DNA from: Gaiellales bacterium
GTDB taxonomy: Bacteria > Actinomycetota > Thermoleophilia > Gaiellales > JAICJC01
Reading direction: 5' to 3'
Assembly: GCA_036273515.1 (NCBI GenBank)
Contig: DASUHM010000075.1
Span: forward strand, 85,137-149,136
DNA length: 64,000 nt
Under the pieces are notes generated by a model. It ran no database searches. It was not told where the DNA came from and saw only the letters and a list, made by a program, of their open reading frames with translations. Of this stretch, positions 7,400 to 15,584 are shown in pieces; positions within the stretch are counted from its first letter, which is position 1; each line of letters begins with the position of its first letter. The position numbers and the translations under genes are program-made.

Positions 7400-10300
7400 A
7401 TGGTGGTGACCGAGGGAGAGCGCCGCGTCGTGGCGGTGCTGATGGCAGATGTGGCCGGCTCGACGGCGATCGGCGAGCAGCTCGGTCCCGAGCGGTCCAA
7501 GTTCCTCTTCGACGAGGTCGTCCGGCTCATGGCCGAGCAGGTCGAGCGCTACGACGGCACGGTCGCCCAGCTGCTCGGCGACGGCCTGCTCGCGGTCTTC
7601 GGCGCCCCGGTCGCCCACGAGGACGACAGCGAGCGGGCGGTGCGCGCCGGGCTCGCGCTCCAGCGTGCGCTCGCCGCCTACTCGCGCGACGTCGACGAGG
7701 CCTACGGCATCGAGCTGCGTGCGCGCGTGGCCGTGAACACCGGCCCCGTCCTGATCACCGCCGACGCCGATGGCGAGGAGCATTTCAACGCGCTCGGCGA
7801 CACCGTGAACGTAACCGCGCGGCTGCAGGCGCTCGCCGGCGACTCCGATGTCATGCTCGGGCCCGACACGGCCGTCCAGGTACGCGACTGCTTCGAGCTC
7901 GAGGACCTCGGCCCGACCGAGCTGCGCGGGCGCTCGCGCCCGGTCGACCGCTACCGCGTCGTCAGCGAGCGCGACCGCGGCGACCGGCCCGCGGACGGCC
8001 CGCTCGTCGGCCGCGCCCACGAGCTGGCCGAGGTGCGGGACGCGTTCGAGCGGCTGGGCGACGGGATCGGCGTGATCGTCTCGCTGACCGGCGAGCCCGG
8101 TATCGGCAAATCGCGGCTCGCGGCCGAGGCCGTCGGCCCATACCGCGACCGGCTGAAGGTGCTCGTCGGCCGCGGCCTCTCATACACCCAGGGCTTCTCG
8201 TACTGGCCGATCCGCGACCTGCTGCGCGACTGGCTCGGCGCCTCGGCGACGACCAGCGAGGCGCGGATCCGCTTCGATCTCAAGGCCGCCCTGCACGAGC
8301 TCTACGGGCCCGGCGACGACCGCTATCCGTTCCTGGCCAACCTGCTCGGCCTCCAGGAGGCCGACCGCCGCGCCGCTGCCGAGCTGCGCGAGCTGTCCCA
8401 CGAGGCGCTTCACCGGCGCAGCCTCGAGGTGGTGGCAGACCTCCTGACGCGCCTGGCCGCGGAGCGGCCGCTCCTCGTCGTCTTCGAGGATCTGCACTGG
8501 GCCGACGAGCTGACGCTGCAGGCGGTGGAGAGCTTGCTCGAGCTGACGGAGGCCCAGGCGCTCGGCATCGCGATGCTCTACCGCAGCGAGCGCGAGCTCC
8601 CGTCCTGGGGCGTCGGCGAACGCGCCCGCCAGCACTACCCTCACCGTTATGTAGAGGTTGAGCTTCGGGCGCTCGCGGGCGACGCGACGCTCGAGCTGGC
8701 CCAGGCGCTCGCGGACGCCCCGCTGCCCGAGATGGTGGCCGACCTGATTTCCCAGCGGGCCGGCGGGAACCCGCTGTTCGTGAGCGAGGCGCTGCGCGAT
8801 CTCGTCGAGCGGGGAGCGCTGACCCGGGAGAACGGCGGCGGCTGGAAGCTGGCCGTCGACCCGTCGCAGCTCGAGGTGCCCGCGCTCGTCCAGGGCGTGC
8901 TCCAGGCCCGGCTCGACCGGCTCGACGCCTCCGGGCGCGAGACCGTCGCCGTGGCGGCGGTGATCGGGCGCCGGTTCGGCATGCCGCTGCTCGAGCGGGT
9001 GCTGCGCCCCGAGGTGCTGCCCGCGGCGCTGCTGGAGCTGCAGCGGCTCGACCTGATCGTCGAGGAGCGCCGCCGGCCCTACCCGGAGTACCGCTTCCGC
9101 CACGGCCTCGTGCAGGAGGCGGCGTATGCCAGCCTGACCGAGGCCGACCGGCAGGAGCTGCACCGCCGCGTCGGGGTGGGTCTCGAGGAGCTGGTCGGCG
9201 ACGAGAAGAGCGGCTCGACGCTGGCGCTGCTCGCCCGGCACTTCAGCGCCGCCGACGACCCCGCCCGGGCGGCCGAGTACCTGATCCAGGCGGGCGACGA
9301 CGCCCGCGCCATCTACGCGAACCAGGAGGCGATTCGCCACTACCGCCAGGCGCGCGAGTTCCTGGCCCGGATGGGCGACGACCGCCGCTCCCGCGAGACG
9401 CTCTTCAAGATCGCCCTCGTCCACCACCTGGCGTTCAACTTCGCCGAGGCCGAGCGGGCCTACGACGAGGCCTTCGCCTGCAAGGTCATGCCGCTCGACC
9501 AGCCCGAGCCGACCGAGCGGATCGTCACGGCGGTGCTGCGCCCGGACTCGCTCGCGCCCGGACTCGAGTACGTGGCCGAGACGAGCGCGCTCACCGCGCA
9601 CCTCTTCCGCGGCCTGCTCGTGATCGACCGCGACCTGAACGTGATGCCGTCGCTGGCCGAGAACTTCCGCGTCTCCGGCGACGGGCTCACCTACCTCTTC
9701 CAGCTGCGCGAGAGCGCCTGCTGGAGCGACGGCGAGCCGGTGACGGCACACGACTTCGTCTACACGTGGGAGCGGGCCCGGCAGCGCTCGACCGTGACCG
9801 CGTTCCTGCTGCAGGACGTCGATCAGGCGACCGCGCTCGACGATCACACGCTCGAGGTCGTGCTGCGCGAGCCGCGCAACTACTTCCCCTACATCCTGGC
9901 GTCGACCTATGCCTATCCGTGGCCGCGCCACCTGTGCGAGACGCAGGGCGAGGACTGGCACCGGCAGCAGCCGCTCGTGTCGAACGGGCCGTTCCTGCTC
10001 GAGAGCATCGACGACGACAGCCTGCGGATGGTCGCGAACCCGCGCTGGACCGGCCGCCGCGGCAACCTGCGTGAGATCGAGGTCGACTTCCGCATGCACG
10101 GCAGGGCCGAGGCCGTGAACGAGCTGTGGGGCTCCGGGAGGCTCGACGTGCTCTCGACGCCGTTCGTGCCCGACCACGTCGACGACGCCGACGACGCGTG
10201 CACCGATCTCGCCCCCCGGCTGGGCACGGCGATCATCGGCTTTCGCACCGACCGCGAGGTGTTCGCGGACGTGCGGGTGCGCCGCGCGGTGGCCGCGGCG

Positions 10301-10969
10301 CTCGCTCCTGTCGCGCTGGGGTTCGCCGACGTCGGCCTGATGGGCCGCGCCGCCGACGGCGGCGGCCTGCTGCCGCCGGCGATGCCCGGGCACGACCACC
10401 ACGTCTCGACGCCGCTCGACCTCGATGCGGCGCGCGCCCTGCTGGCCGAGGCGGGCCATCGCGGAGGCGCCGGCCTGCCGCGCCTGCAGATGCTCGTCTC
10501 GAAGGGCTTCGAGGTGCTGCTGGGCGCGATCGAGACCGCTCTCGCCGAGATCGGGCTCGAGGTCGAGTTCATCATCAGCCAGCGCGGGTCGCGGGCCTCG
10601 GAGATCCCGGCCGACCTGTGGCTGAGCGCGTGGCTGGCCGACTACCCCGACCCCGACGGGTTCTTCCGCGGGCTGCTCGCCGACCCGTGCGATCCGGTCA
10701 CCGAGCCGGAGATGACGCGCGAGCTCGTCGACCTGATCGACCGCGGCCGGGGGTCGCGCAACCAGGACGAGCGGCTCGAGCTGTACGGCCGTGTCGACCG
10801 GCTGCTCGTCTCGGAGTGGGTCGTGCTCGTGCCCCTGGCCTACCTGCGCACCACCGTCCTGCGGCGGCCGTGGGTGCACGGCCTGTGGGCGAACGCGCTC
10901 ACGCCGTTCCGGTTCGACGCGGTGATCGTCGACCGCGAGCACGCGAAGCAGCCGGGCGCCGCCGGGTGA
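7400..10969 (+). CDS. Fusion: class III nucleotidyl cyclase - AAA ATPase - solute-binding domain
   Basis: A 1,189-residue protein. Residues 8-185 are a class III cyclase with metal ligands Asp17 and Asp61 and transition-state residues Asn137 and Arg141. The two base-selecting positions are Gln57 and Asn130 instead of Lys/Asp, the pairing known from mycobacterial Rv0386. An AAA_16 ATPase follows at about 200-480, with Walker A GEPGIGKS at 231-238 and Walker B LLVVFEDLHWAD. After an alpha-helical TPR-like region (about 580-690), residues 705-1175 match the SBP_bac_5 peptide-binding fold of DppA/OppA (SLAENFRVSGDGLTYLFQLR, YTWERAR). No signal peptide or membrane segment is visible, so the binding domain should be cytoplasmic. 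It probably makes a cyclic nucleotide in response to a ligand. Its stop overlaps the EamA start (GTGA). Confidence 0.9.
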   Translation: MVVTEGERRVVAVLMADVAGSTAIGEQLGPERSKFLFDEVVRLMAEQVERYDGTVAQLLGDGLLAVFGAPVAHEDDSERAVRAGLALQRALAAYSRDVDEAYGIELRARVAVNTGPVLITADADGEEHFNALGDTVNVTARLQALAGDSDVMLGPDTAVQVRDCFELEDLGPTELRGRSRPVDRYRVVSERDRGDRPADGPLVGRAHELAEVRDAFERLGDGIGVIVSLTGEPGIGKSRLAAEAVGPYRDRLKVLVGRGLSYTQGFSYWPIRDLLRDWLGASATTSEARIRFDLKAALHELYGPGDDRYPFLANLLGLQEADRRAAAELRELSHEALHRRSLEVVADLLTRLAAERPLLVVFEDLHWADELTLQAVESLLELTEAQALGIAMLYRSERELPSWGVGERARQHYPHRYVEVELRALAGDATLELAQALADAPLPEMVADLISQRAGGNPLFVSEALRDLVERGALTRENGGGWKLAVDPSQLEVPALVQGVLQARLDRLDASGRETVAVAAVIGRRFGMPLLERVLRPEVLPAALLELQRLDLIVEERRRPYPEYRFRHGLVQEAAYASLTEADRQELHRRVGVGLEELVGDEKSGSTLALLARHFSAADDPARAAEYLIQAGDDARAIYANQEAIRHYRQAREFLARMGDDRRSRETLFKIALVHHLAFNFAEAERAYDEAFACKVMPLDQPEPTERIVTAVLRPDSLAPGLEYVAETSALTAHLFRGLLVIDRDLNVMPSLAENFRVSGDGLTYLFQLRESACWSDGEPVTAHDFVYTWERARQRSTVTAFLLQDVDQATALDDHTLEVVLREPRNYFPYILASTYAYPWPRHLCETQGEDWHRQQPLVSNGPFLLESIDDDSLRMVANPRWTGRRGNLREIEVDFRMHGRAEAVNELWGSGRLDVLSTPFVPDHVDDADDACTDLAPRLGTAIIGFRTDREVFADVRVRRAVAAALAPVALGFADVGLMGRAADGGGLLPPAMPGHDHHVSTPLDLDAARALLAEAGHRGGAGLPRLQMLVSKGFEVLLGAIETALAEIGLEVEFIISQRGSRASEIPADLWLSAWLADYPDPDGFFRGLLADPCDPVTEPEMTRELVDLIDRGRGSRNQDERLELYGRVDRLLVSEWVVLVPLAYLRTTVLRRPWVHGLWANALTPFRFDAVIVDREHAKQPGAAG

Positions 10970-11913
10970 GCTCCCCCACCGGGCCGGCGCCTGCGCCGGC
11001 GGTGTCCGCGGCACGCCCGCCCGCGGCCGAGCTGATCGCCGCGTTCGCGGCGATCTACCTGGTCTGGGGATCGACGTTCCTGGCGATCCGCTACGCCGTC
11101 GAAACGATCCCGCCGTTCGCGATGATGGCCGGCCGGTGCCTGCTCGGAGGCGGGATCCTGCTCGCGTTCGGCCTCGTCCGCGAGCGCGATCTCACGTGGC
11201 CGACGCGGAGGGAGTGGGGCGGTGCGGTCGTGATCGGCGTGCTGCTCTTCGTCGGCTGTCACGGCGTGCTCGCATACGCCGAGGAGAAGGTGCCGTCGGG
11301 CATCGCCGCGCTCTGCCTGGCCACGATCCCGCTGTTCGTCCCGCTGCTCGCATGGACGCTGCCGGACGGGCGGCCGCCGTCGCGGCGGCGGGTGGGGGCG
11401 TTCGTCGTCGGGTTCGCCGGCGTGGCGCTGCTGGTCGTCTCGCAGGGCACGAGCGGCGGCCTGCACCCGGCCGACGCGTTCCTGCTGGTCGGAAGCGCGC
11501 TCTCCTGGGCGGCCGGGACGGTCGCCACCCGGGTCGTGCCCGTGCCGCGCTCGCCGGTGGTCGGCGCGGCGATGCCGCTGCTCGCCGGCGGCGTCATCCT
11601 GACCGCGGTCGCCGCCGGATCGGGCGAGCTCTCGTCGCTCCACCTCGCCGACATCTCGGAGCGCTCGATCGGCGGGCTCGCCTATCTCGTCGTCTTCGGC
11701 ACCGTGCTCACGTTCTCGGCCTACGTGTGGCTGCTGCGCGTCGTCGCCCCGGCCCGTGTCGCCACGTATGCCTTCGTGAACCCGGCGGTCGCGGTGGTGC
11801 TGGGGTGGGCGGTCGCCGGTGAGTCGCTCACCGCGGGCGCCGTCGTCGCGAGCGCCGTGATCGTCGCCGCCGTTGCGGTTGCGGTCTCCGAGCGCGAGCG
11901 CGCCCCGGCCTGA
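10966..11913 (+). CDS. EamA/DMT family exporter
   Basis: A 315-residue membrane protein with about ten transmembrane helices in two EamA repeats. It begins IYLVWGSTFLAIRYAVETIPP, cut here at the repeat's signature, and the second repeat has VNPAVAVVLGWAVAGE. EamA proteins of the drug/metabolite transporter superfamily export amino acids or metabolites. The GTG start overlaps the TGA of the cyclase fusion, so the two are translationally coupled. That suggests that the transporter handles, or is linked to, the ligand sensed by the fusion protein. Confidence 0.85.
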   Translation: MSSPTGPAPAPAVSAARPPAAELIAAFAAIYLVWGSTFLAIRYAVETIPPFAMMAGRCLLGGGILLAFGLVRERDLTWPTRREWGGAVVIGVLLFVGCHGVLAYAEEKVPSGIAALCLATIPLFVPLLAWTLPDGRPPSRRRVGAFVVGFAGVALLVVSQGTSGGLHPADAFLLVGSALSWAAGTVATRVVPVPRSPVVGAAMPLLAGGVILTAVAAGSGELSSLHLADISERSIGGLAYLVVFGTVLTFSAYVWLLRVVAPARVATYAFVNPAVAVVLGWAVAGESLTAGAVVASAVIVAAVAVAVSERERAPA

Positions 11914-11918
11914 AGCCA

Positions 11919-11951
11919 GGCAATTGGCACGCGCTGCGAGTGCCAATTGCC
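11919..11951. terminator. Strong hairpin after the EamA gene
   Basis: Perfect 12-bp stem GGCAATTGGCAC (11919-11930) and GTGCCAATTGCC (11940-11951) with a 9-base loop, starting 5 bases after the stop codon. It lacks a T-tract. Confidence 0.7.
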
Positions 11952-11974
11952 GGGGTAGCCGCCGGCCTGCGAAT

Positions 11975-12003
11975 TTGACAGCGACACAGTTACGATATAT
12001 CGT
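11975..12003 (+). promoter_or_regulatory. padR promoter with embedded operator
   Basis: A consensus -35 box TTGACA (11975-11980) is followed by the perfect palindrome ACGATATATCGT (11992-12003), which contains the -10 region (TATATC with 15-base or TATCGT with 17-base spacing). A repressor bound here would block RNA polymerase. Autorepression by the PadR encoded just downstream is the simplest reading. Confidence 0.6.
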
Positions 12004-12049
12004 GATGTGACGCGATAGTCATTGAGACGAACACGACTAGGAGGATTCG

Positions 12050-12682
12050 ATGACCTACGCAGAGACGATCCCGGCGGGGTGGGCCCGAAAGCGGCGCCGC
12101 CACCACGGGATGCACATGTTCTCCAGGCGCCGGCACGGCGGGGGCGACCCGTTCGGGCGCGGCGGCTGGGGCGGCGGCCGCGGCAACGCCTTCTTCGGCG
12201 GCGGCCGCCGGGCCGGGCGCGGTGACATCCGCGCCGCGATCCTGGCGCTCCTTGCCGAGCAGGGCATGCACGGCTACCAGATCATCCGCGAGCTCGGCGA
12301 GCGCACCGGCGGGGCCTGGAACCCCAGCCCGGGCTCGGTCTACCCGACGCTCCAGCAGCTCGAGGACGAGGAGCTCGTCCGCGAGCAGAAGTCCGACACA
12401 GGCCGGCGCGTCTACGAGCTGACCGACGCGGGCCGCCAGCGGGCGGCCGAGCTGCCCTCACCGCCGCCGTGGGAGCAGGTGGCCGCCGAGGCTCACGACG
12501 AGCACGGCGACCTGCGGAGCCTGGCGTTCCAGGTGCTCGGCGCGGTGCGTCAGGTGGGCATGGCCGGCACGCCGGCGCAGCGCGAGAAGGCCCAGGAGGT
12601 GTTGCGCGGCGCCCGCCGCAGCCTGTACCAGATCCTGGCCGAGGACGAGGCGCCCGGCGACACGCCGGAGACGAACCTCTAG
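12050..12682 (+). CDS. PadR family transcriptional regulator
   Basis: A 210-residue regulator. The PadR winged helix is at about residues 60-135 (AAILALLAEQGMHGYQIIRE, then PSPGSVYPTLQQLEDEELV and the wing SDTGRRVYELTDAG). The first 60 residues are a Gly/Arg/His-rich, disordered extension, and a C-terminal helix provides dimerisation. PadR proteins are one-component repressors of detoxification or efflux genes. An AGGAGG Shine-Dalgarno lies 5 bases before ATG 12050. The stop overlaps that of the convergent PHP gene. The regulated gene, beyond itself, is not evident. Confidence 0.9.
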   Translation: MTYAETIPAGWARKRRRHHGMHMFSRRRHGGGDPFGRGGWGGGRGNAFFGGGRRAGRGDIRAAILALLAEQGMHGYQIIRELGERTGGAWNPSPGSVYPTLQQLEDEELVREQKSDTGRRVYELTDAGRQRAAELPSPPPWEQVAAEAHDEHGDLRSLAFQVLGAVRQVGMAGTPAQREKAQEVLRGARRSLYQILAEDEAPGDTPETNL

Positions 12683-13605
12683 AAGACGACCGGGTTCGAC
12701 CAGGCGGTCCCGCCGTCGCCGTCCGCCAGCTCGATGCGGGCGGCGGCGGCGCCGGGCGGCGGCGCGAACTCGACGGCGGTGACCAGGCCCGACGACGGGT
12801 CGCGGTCGACGATCTTCGCGCGGTGGCGGAACGCCAGCCGCCCGACCGTCGCCCGGCCGCCGTCCTCCGGCCCGGTGAGCAGCGTGACCGACTTGGACGG
12901 GCTGCAGCGGACGAGCAGGCCGCCCGGCACCGGCTCGATCGTGTCGAAGCGCGGGCCGGTCGAGGCGTAGGACGCCCCCTCGCGCAGGGCTGCGACCACG
13001 CCCTCGGCCGTCGGCTCGGCCGCCCGCACCATCGTCCAGGCGTGGCCCGAGTCGAAGCCGGCGTAGTGGGTGTCGTCACAGGCGACGGCGAAGCACGGGT
13101 GGCCGGCGTCGAGCAGCATGTCCCAGTGCACGGTCGAGAGCCCGCGGCCGCACTCGATCTCGCAGCCGGCGTTGTAGACCTCGATGCCGACGACCGCCGG
13201 CAGGCCGGGGACGATGTCCATCGGCACGTTCGTCCAGTAGGGGTGGGCGATGTAGGCGACCCCGCCGTGCTCGGCCACGAACGCCATGGCGTCGGGCAGG
13301 TCGGGATACGAGTCGTAGTTGTCGGGCTCGACGTCGAGCTCGCGGTCGAGCCCGTAGACGAGCACGTCGACCCAGATGCCCGATTCGGTGCGGCAGGTGA
13401 GCTCGATCCCGGGCACGAGCACGATCCCGTCGCGCGCCGGCGGCCGGGTGATCGTCCAGTGGTCGGTGACGGCGAGCCCGGTCCACTCGGCCCGCTCGTA
13501 GTGGTCGACGAGCGCCTCGGGCTGGAGCTCGCCGTCGGAGCGGGTGGTGTGGGCGTGCAGCGCACAGCGCAGCCACGTGCCGTCTGTCTGGAAGGGGTTC
13601 GTCAT
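12679..13605 (-). CDS. PHP domain metal-dependent hydrolase
   Basis: A 308-residue protein with a PHP (polymerase and histidinol phosphatase) domain: HAHTTRSDGE near residue 17, AVTDHW near 45, GIELTC near 66 and the later HPYW and CDDTH metal ligands. The C-terminal third (about residues 225-308) is a beta-rich domain ending IELADGDGGTAWSNPVVF. Many such proteins are phosphoesterases; the substrate is unknown. The frame stays open far upstream, but ATG 13605 directly precedes the PHP domain, and the next gene upstream ends at 13641. It may be co-transcribed with the racemase-like gene. Confidence 0.8.
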   Translation of the reverse strand: MTNPFQTDGTWLRCALHAHTTRSDGELQPEALVDHYERAEWTGLAVTDHWTITRPPARDGIVLVPGIELTCRTESGIWVDVLVYGLDRELDVEPDNYDSYPDLPDAMAFVAEHGGVAYIAHPYWTNVPMDIVPGLPAVVGIEVYNAGCEIECGRGLSTVHWDMLLDAGHPCFAVACDDTHYAGFDSGHAWTMVRAAEPTAEGVVAALREGASYASTGPRFDTIEPVPGGLLVRCSPSKSVTLLTGPEDGGRATVGRLAFRHRAKIVDRDPSSGLVTAVEFAPPPGAAAARIELADGDGGTAWSNPVVF

Positions 13606-13640
13606 CGCGGGGGCTCGCGCGAATCTACCATCGCGCCCCG

Positions 13641-14687
13641 CTACGACGGCTGGACGTCCGACCCGCTCACACCCCAGGTGTCGGAGAGCAGATAGCCCTC
13701 CGGGAAGGGGTCGGTCGGGTCGACGACGAGCTGCGAGACGCCGGTGATCCAGGCGCTCCCGCGGATCGCCGGCACGATCGCCGGCCGGCCGCCGACCCGG
13801 GTCTCCGAGACGATCCGCCCGTCGAAGGTCGAGCCGATCGCCGAGGCATGCGTCATCCCGTCGCCGGGGCGCATCAGGCCGCGGGCGTGGAGGGCCGCCA
13901 TCCGCGCCGAGAGGCCGGTGCCCGTGGCCGAGCGGTCGAGCCGGCCTGGCGCGATCACCACCGCGTTTCGGCTCACCGCGCCGACGCCCCGCCACGGCCC
14001 GGCGATCTGGACGATGCTGACGCCGGCGATGTCCGGGTTCTCCGGGTGGGCGCAGGGCAGCTGCGCGCGCGCCGCCTCGCGGATGCGCTCGCCGGCCAGG
14101 GACAGGTCGCGCGCCTCGTCCGGCTCGATCGCGAAGCCGAGCGCGGCGGCGTCGGCGATCGCATACCACATGCCGCCGTAGCTGACGTCGACGGTGAGCG
14201 TGCCCATCCCCTCCACCTCGAGCGGCGCATCCAGCCGGTCGGCGAAGGCGGGGACGTTCGTCACCTCGACGCTCTCGCAGCGGCCGTCGCGGCACTGCGC
14301 CCGCACCTCGACGACGCCCCCGGGAGCCTCGAGCCGGAGCCTCGTCTCGGGCTCGGTCATCCTCACCATGCCCGTCTCGAGCAGGACGGTGGCGGTGCAG
14401 ATCGTGTTCGAGCCGGACATCGGCGGGTACTCGGTCGGCTCCATGATGATGAACCCGGCGTCGCAGTCCGGCCGGGTCGGTGGCACGACCAGGTTGGCGT
14501 GGCAGGCGACGCTGCCGCGGGGCTCGCGCAGGAGCAGCCGGCGCAGGCCGTCGCCGTCGCGGCGCAGCGCCTGCATCTGCTCGAAGACGGTCGCGCCCGG
14601 CGGCGGCAGCACGCCGCCCGTGACGACGTTTCCGATCTCGCCGCCGGCGTGGCAGCCGACCACCGTGATCACCCGGCCTACGCGCAT
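13641..14687 (-). CDS. Proline racemase family protein with Ser/Thr in place of both catalytic Cys
   Basis: A 348-residue member of the proline racemase/hydroxyproline epimerase/trans-3-hydroxyproline dehydratase family. The first acid/base position is Ser91 in MSGSNTIC, where racemases have Cys. The second is Thr255 in DRSATGTG, where racemases have the Cys of SPCGTG. The other conserved segments are intact (HAGGEIGN near the start, ARMAALHARG). Loss of the second Cys to Thr is the mark of trans-3-hydroxy-L-proline dehydratases, so dehydration is likelier than racemisation. A TACACT hexamer lies 8 bases before the ATG. The gene runs divergently from the GNAT operon. Confidence 0.85.
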   Translation of the reverse strand: MRVGRVITVVGCHAGGEIGNVVTGGVLPPPGATVFEQMQALRRDGDGLRRLLLREPRGSVACHANLVVPPTRPDCDAGFIIMEPTEYPPMSGSNTICTATVLLETGMVRMTEPETRLRLEAPGGVVEVRAQCRDGRCESVEVTNVPAFADRLDAPLEVEGMGTLTVDVSYGGMWYAIADAAALGFAIEPDEARDLSLAGERIREAARAQLPCAHPENPDIAGVSIVQIAGPWRGVGAVSRNAVVIAPGRLDRSATGTGLSARMAALHARGLMRPGDGMTHASAIGSTFDGRIVSETRVGGRPAIVPAIRGSAWITGVSQLVVDPTDPFPEGYLLSDTWGVSGSDVQPS

Positions 14688-14695
14688 CGGCGGCG

Positions 14696-14717
14696 AGTGT
14701 AGCGGCGGCGGTAGTGT
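14696..14717. promoter_or_regulatory. Divergent -10-like hexamers
   Basis: TACACT on the minus strand (14696-14701) is 8 bases from the racemase-like ATG. TAGTGT on the plus strand (14712-14717) is 7 bases from GTG 14725. Neither gene has a Shine-Dalgarno, so both are probably leaderless. Confidence 0.4.
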
Positions 14718-14724
14718 GCGCGGC

Positions 14725-15261
14725 GTGCGGATCCCGCCGCTTCGGACAACACGGCTGACGGTGCGCGAGCTCGACGCCGGCGATCGCGCCGCCGTCGAGG
14801 CGATGATGGGCGGCGAACGGGAGCGGTGGCTGCGCTGGACCGAGCTCGCCTACGAGCAGCTGGACGAGCTGCGTCAGCCGCCGTACGGCGAGCGGGCGAT
14901 CGCGCTGAACGAGTCGGGCAGCGTGGTCGGCCTCGTCGGGCTCGTCCCGTCGCTGGGCCCGTTCGGGCTGCTGCCGTCGTGGCCCGAGCCGGGCCGGCGG
15001 TTCCTGCCCGAGGTCGGCCTCTACTGGGCGGTCGCGCCCGAGCACCGCCGCCGCGGCATCGCCGCCGAGGCCGCCGCCGTCCTCATCGACCACGCCTTCG
15101 TCGAGCTCGATCTGGCCCGCGTCGTCGCGACCACCGAGCGCGAGAACCTCGCCTCGATCGGCGTGATGCGGCGGCTGGGCATGCGGGTCGAGCAGAATCC
15201 GGAGCCCGAGCCGGCCTGGTTCCAGGTGGTCGGGATCCTCAGCCACGACCGACAGGGGTGA
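14725..15261 (+). CDS. GNAT family N-acetyltransferase (RimJ/RimL-like)
   Basis: A 178-residue acetyltransferase. The acetyl-CoA loop is in VAPEHRRRGIAAEAAAVLID (about residues 105-124), and the following ENLASIGVMRRLGM is the usual end of the RimJ/RimL-like fold. The first strand TTRLTVRELDAGD also fits. The substrate is unknown. It is first in a tight three-gene plus-strand operon: the next ATG is 2 bases after its stop. An in-frame GTG at 14716 is an alternative start, but it overlaps the -10-like hexamer. Confidence 0.85.
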   Translation: MRIPPLRTTRLTVRELDAGDRAAVEAMMGGERERWLRWTELAYEQLDELRQPPYGERAIALNESGSVVGLVGLVPSLGPFGLLPSWPEPGRRFLPEVGLYWAVAPEHRRRGIAAEAAAVLIDHAFVELDLARVVATTERENLASIGVMRRLGMRVEQNPEPEPAWFQVVGILSHDRQG

Positions 15262-15263
15262 GC

Positions 15264-15584
15264 ATGGAACGACCCGGGAGCGTCCAATTCGTCATCCGCT
15301 TCCGCGGCGGCGACTTCGAGAGCTGGAAGGAGGCCTTCGACGCCCACGAGCCGGAGCGGGTGAAGCACGGCGCCGTCGGCCACTGGATCGCGCGGTCGAT
15401 CGACGACGCGAACGAGTTCATCGGCGTCGTCGAGTTCACGTCGCGCGGCGGCGCCCGGGCCTATGCCGCCGACGCCGACCGGATGGACGTCCAGCGCGCG
15501 CTCATGATGGAGGGCGGCCCGCATCAGAAGACCTGGGACGAGGGCATCCACGAGACGGTCGACGCCGTCCGCTACGAGGGGTGA
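15264..15584 (+). CDS. Small conserved protein, dimeric alpha/beta-barrel suspected
   Basis: A 106-residue soluble protein. FVIRFRGGDFESWKEAFDAH near the start and the closing VDAVRYEG look like the ferredoxin-like (ABM/EthD, dimeric alpha-beta barrel) small monooxygenase or stress-protein fold. No catalytic motif stands out, so this is a fold guess only. It sits between the GNAT and the alpha/beta hydrolase genes and its stop overlaps the start of the latter (GTGA). Confidence 0.7.
   Translation: MERPGSVQFVIRFRGGDFESWKEAFDAHEPERVKHGAVGHWIARSIDDANEFIGVVEFTSRGGARAYAADADRMDVQRALMMEGGPHQKTWDEGIHETVDAVRYEG

Noticed and set aside
8180..11014. 944-codon minus-strand open frame opposite the cyclase fusion
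   Set aside because: The plus-strand frame shows unmistakable cyclase, ATPase and binding-protein motifs; the opposite frame is a codon-bias shadow.
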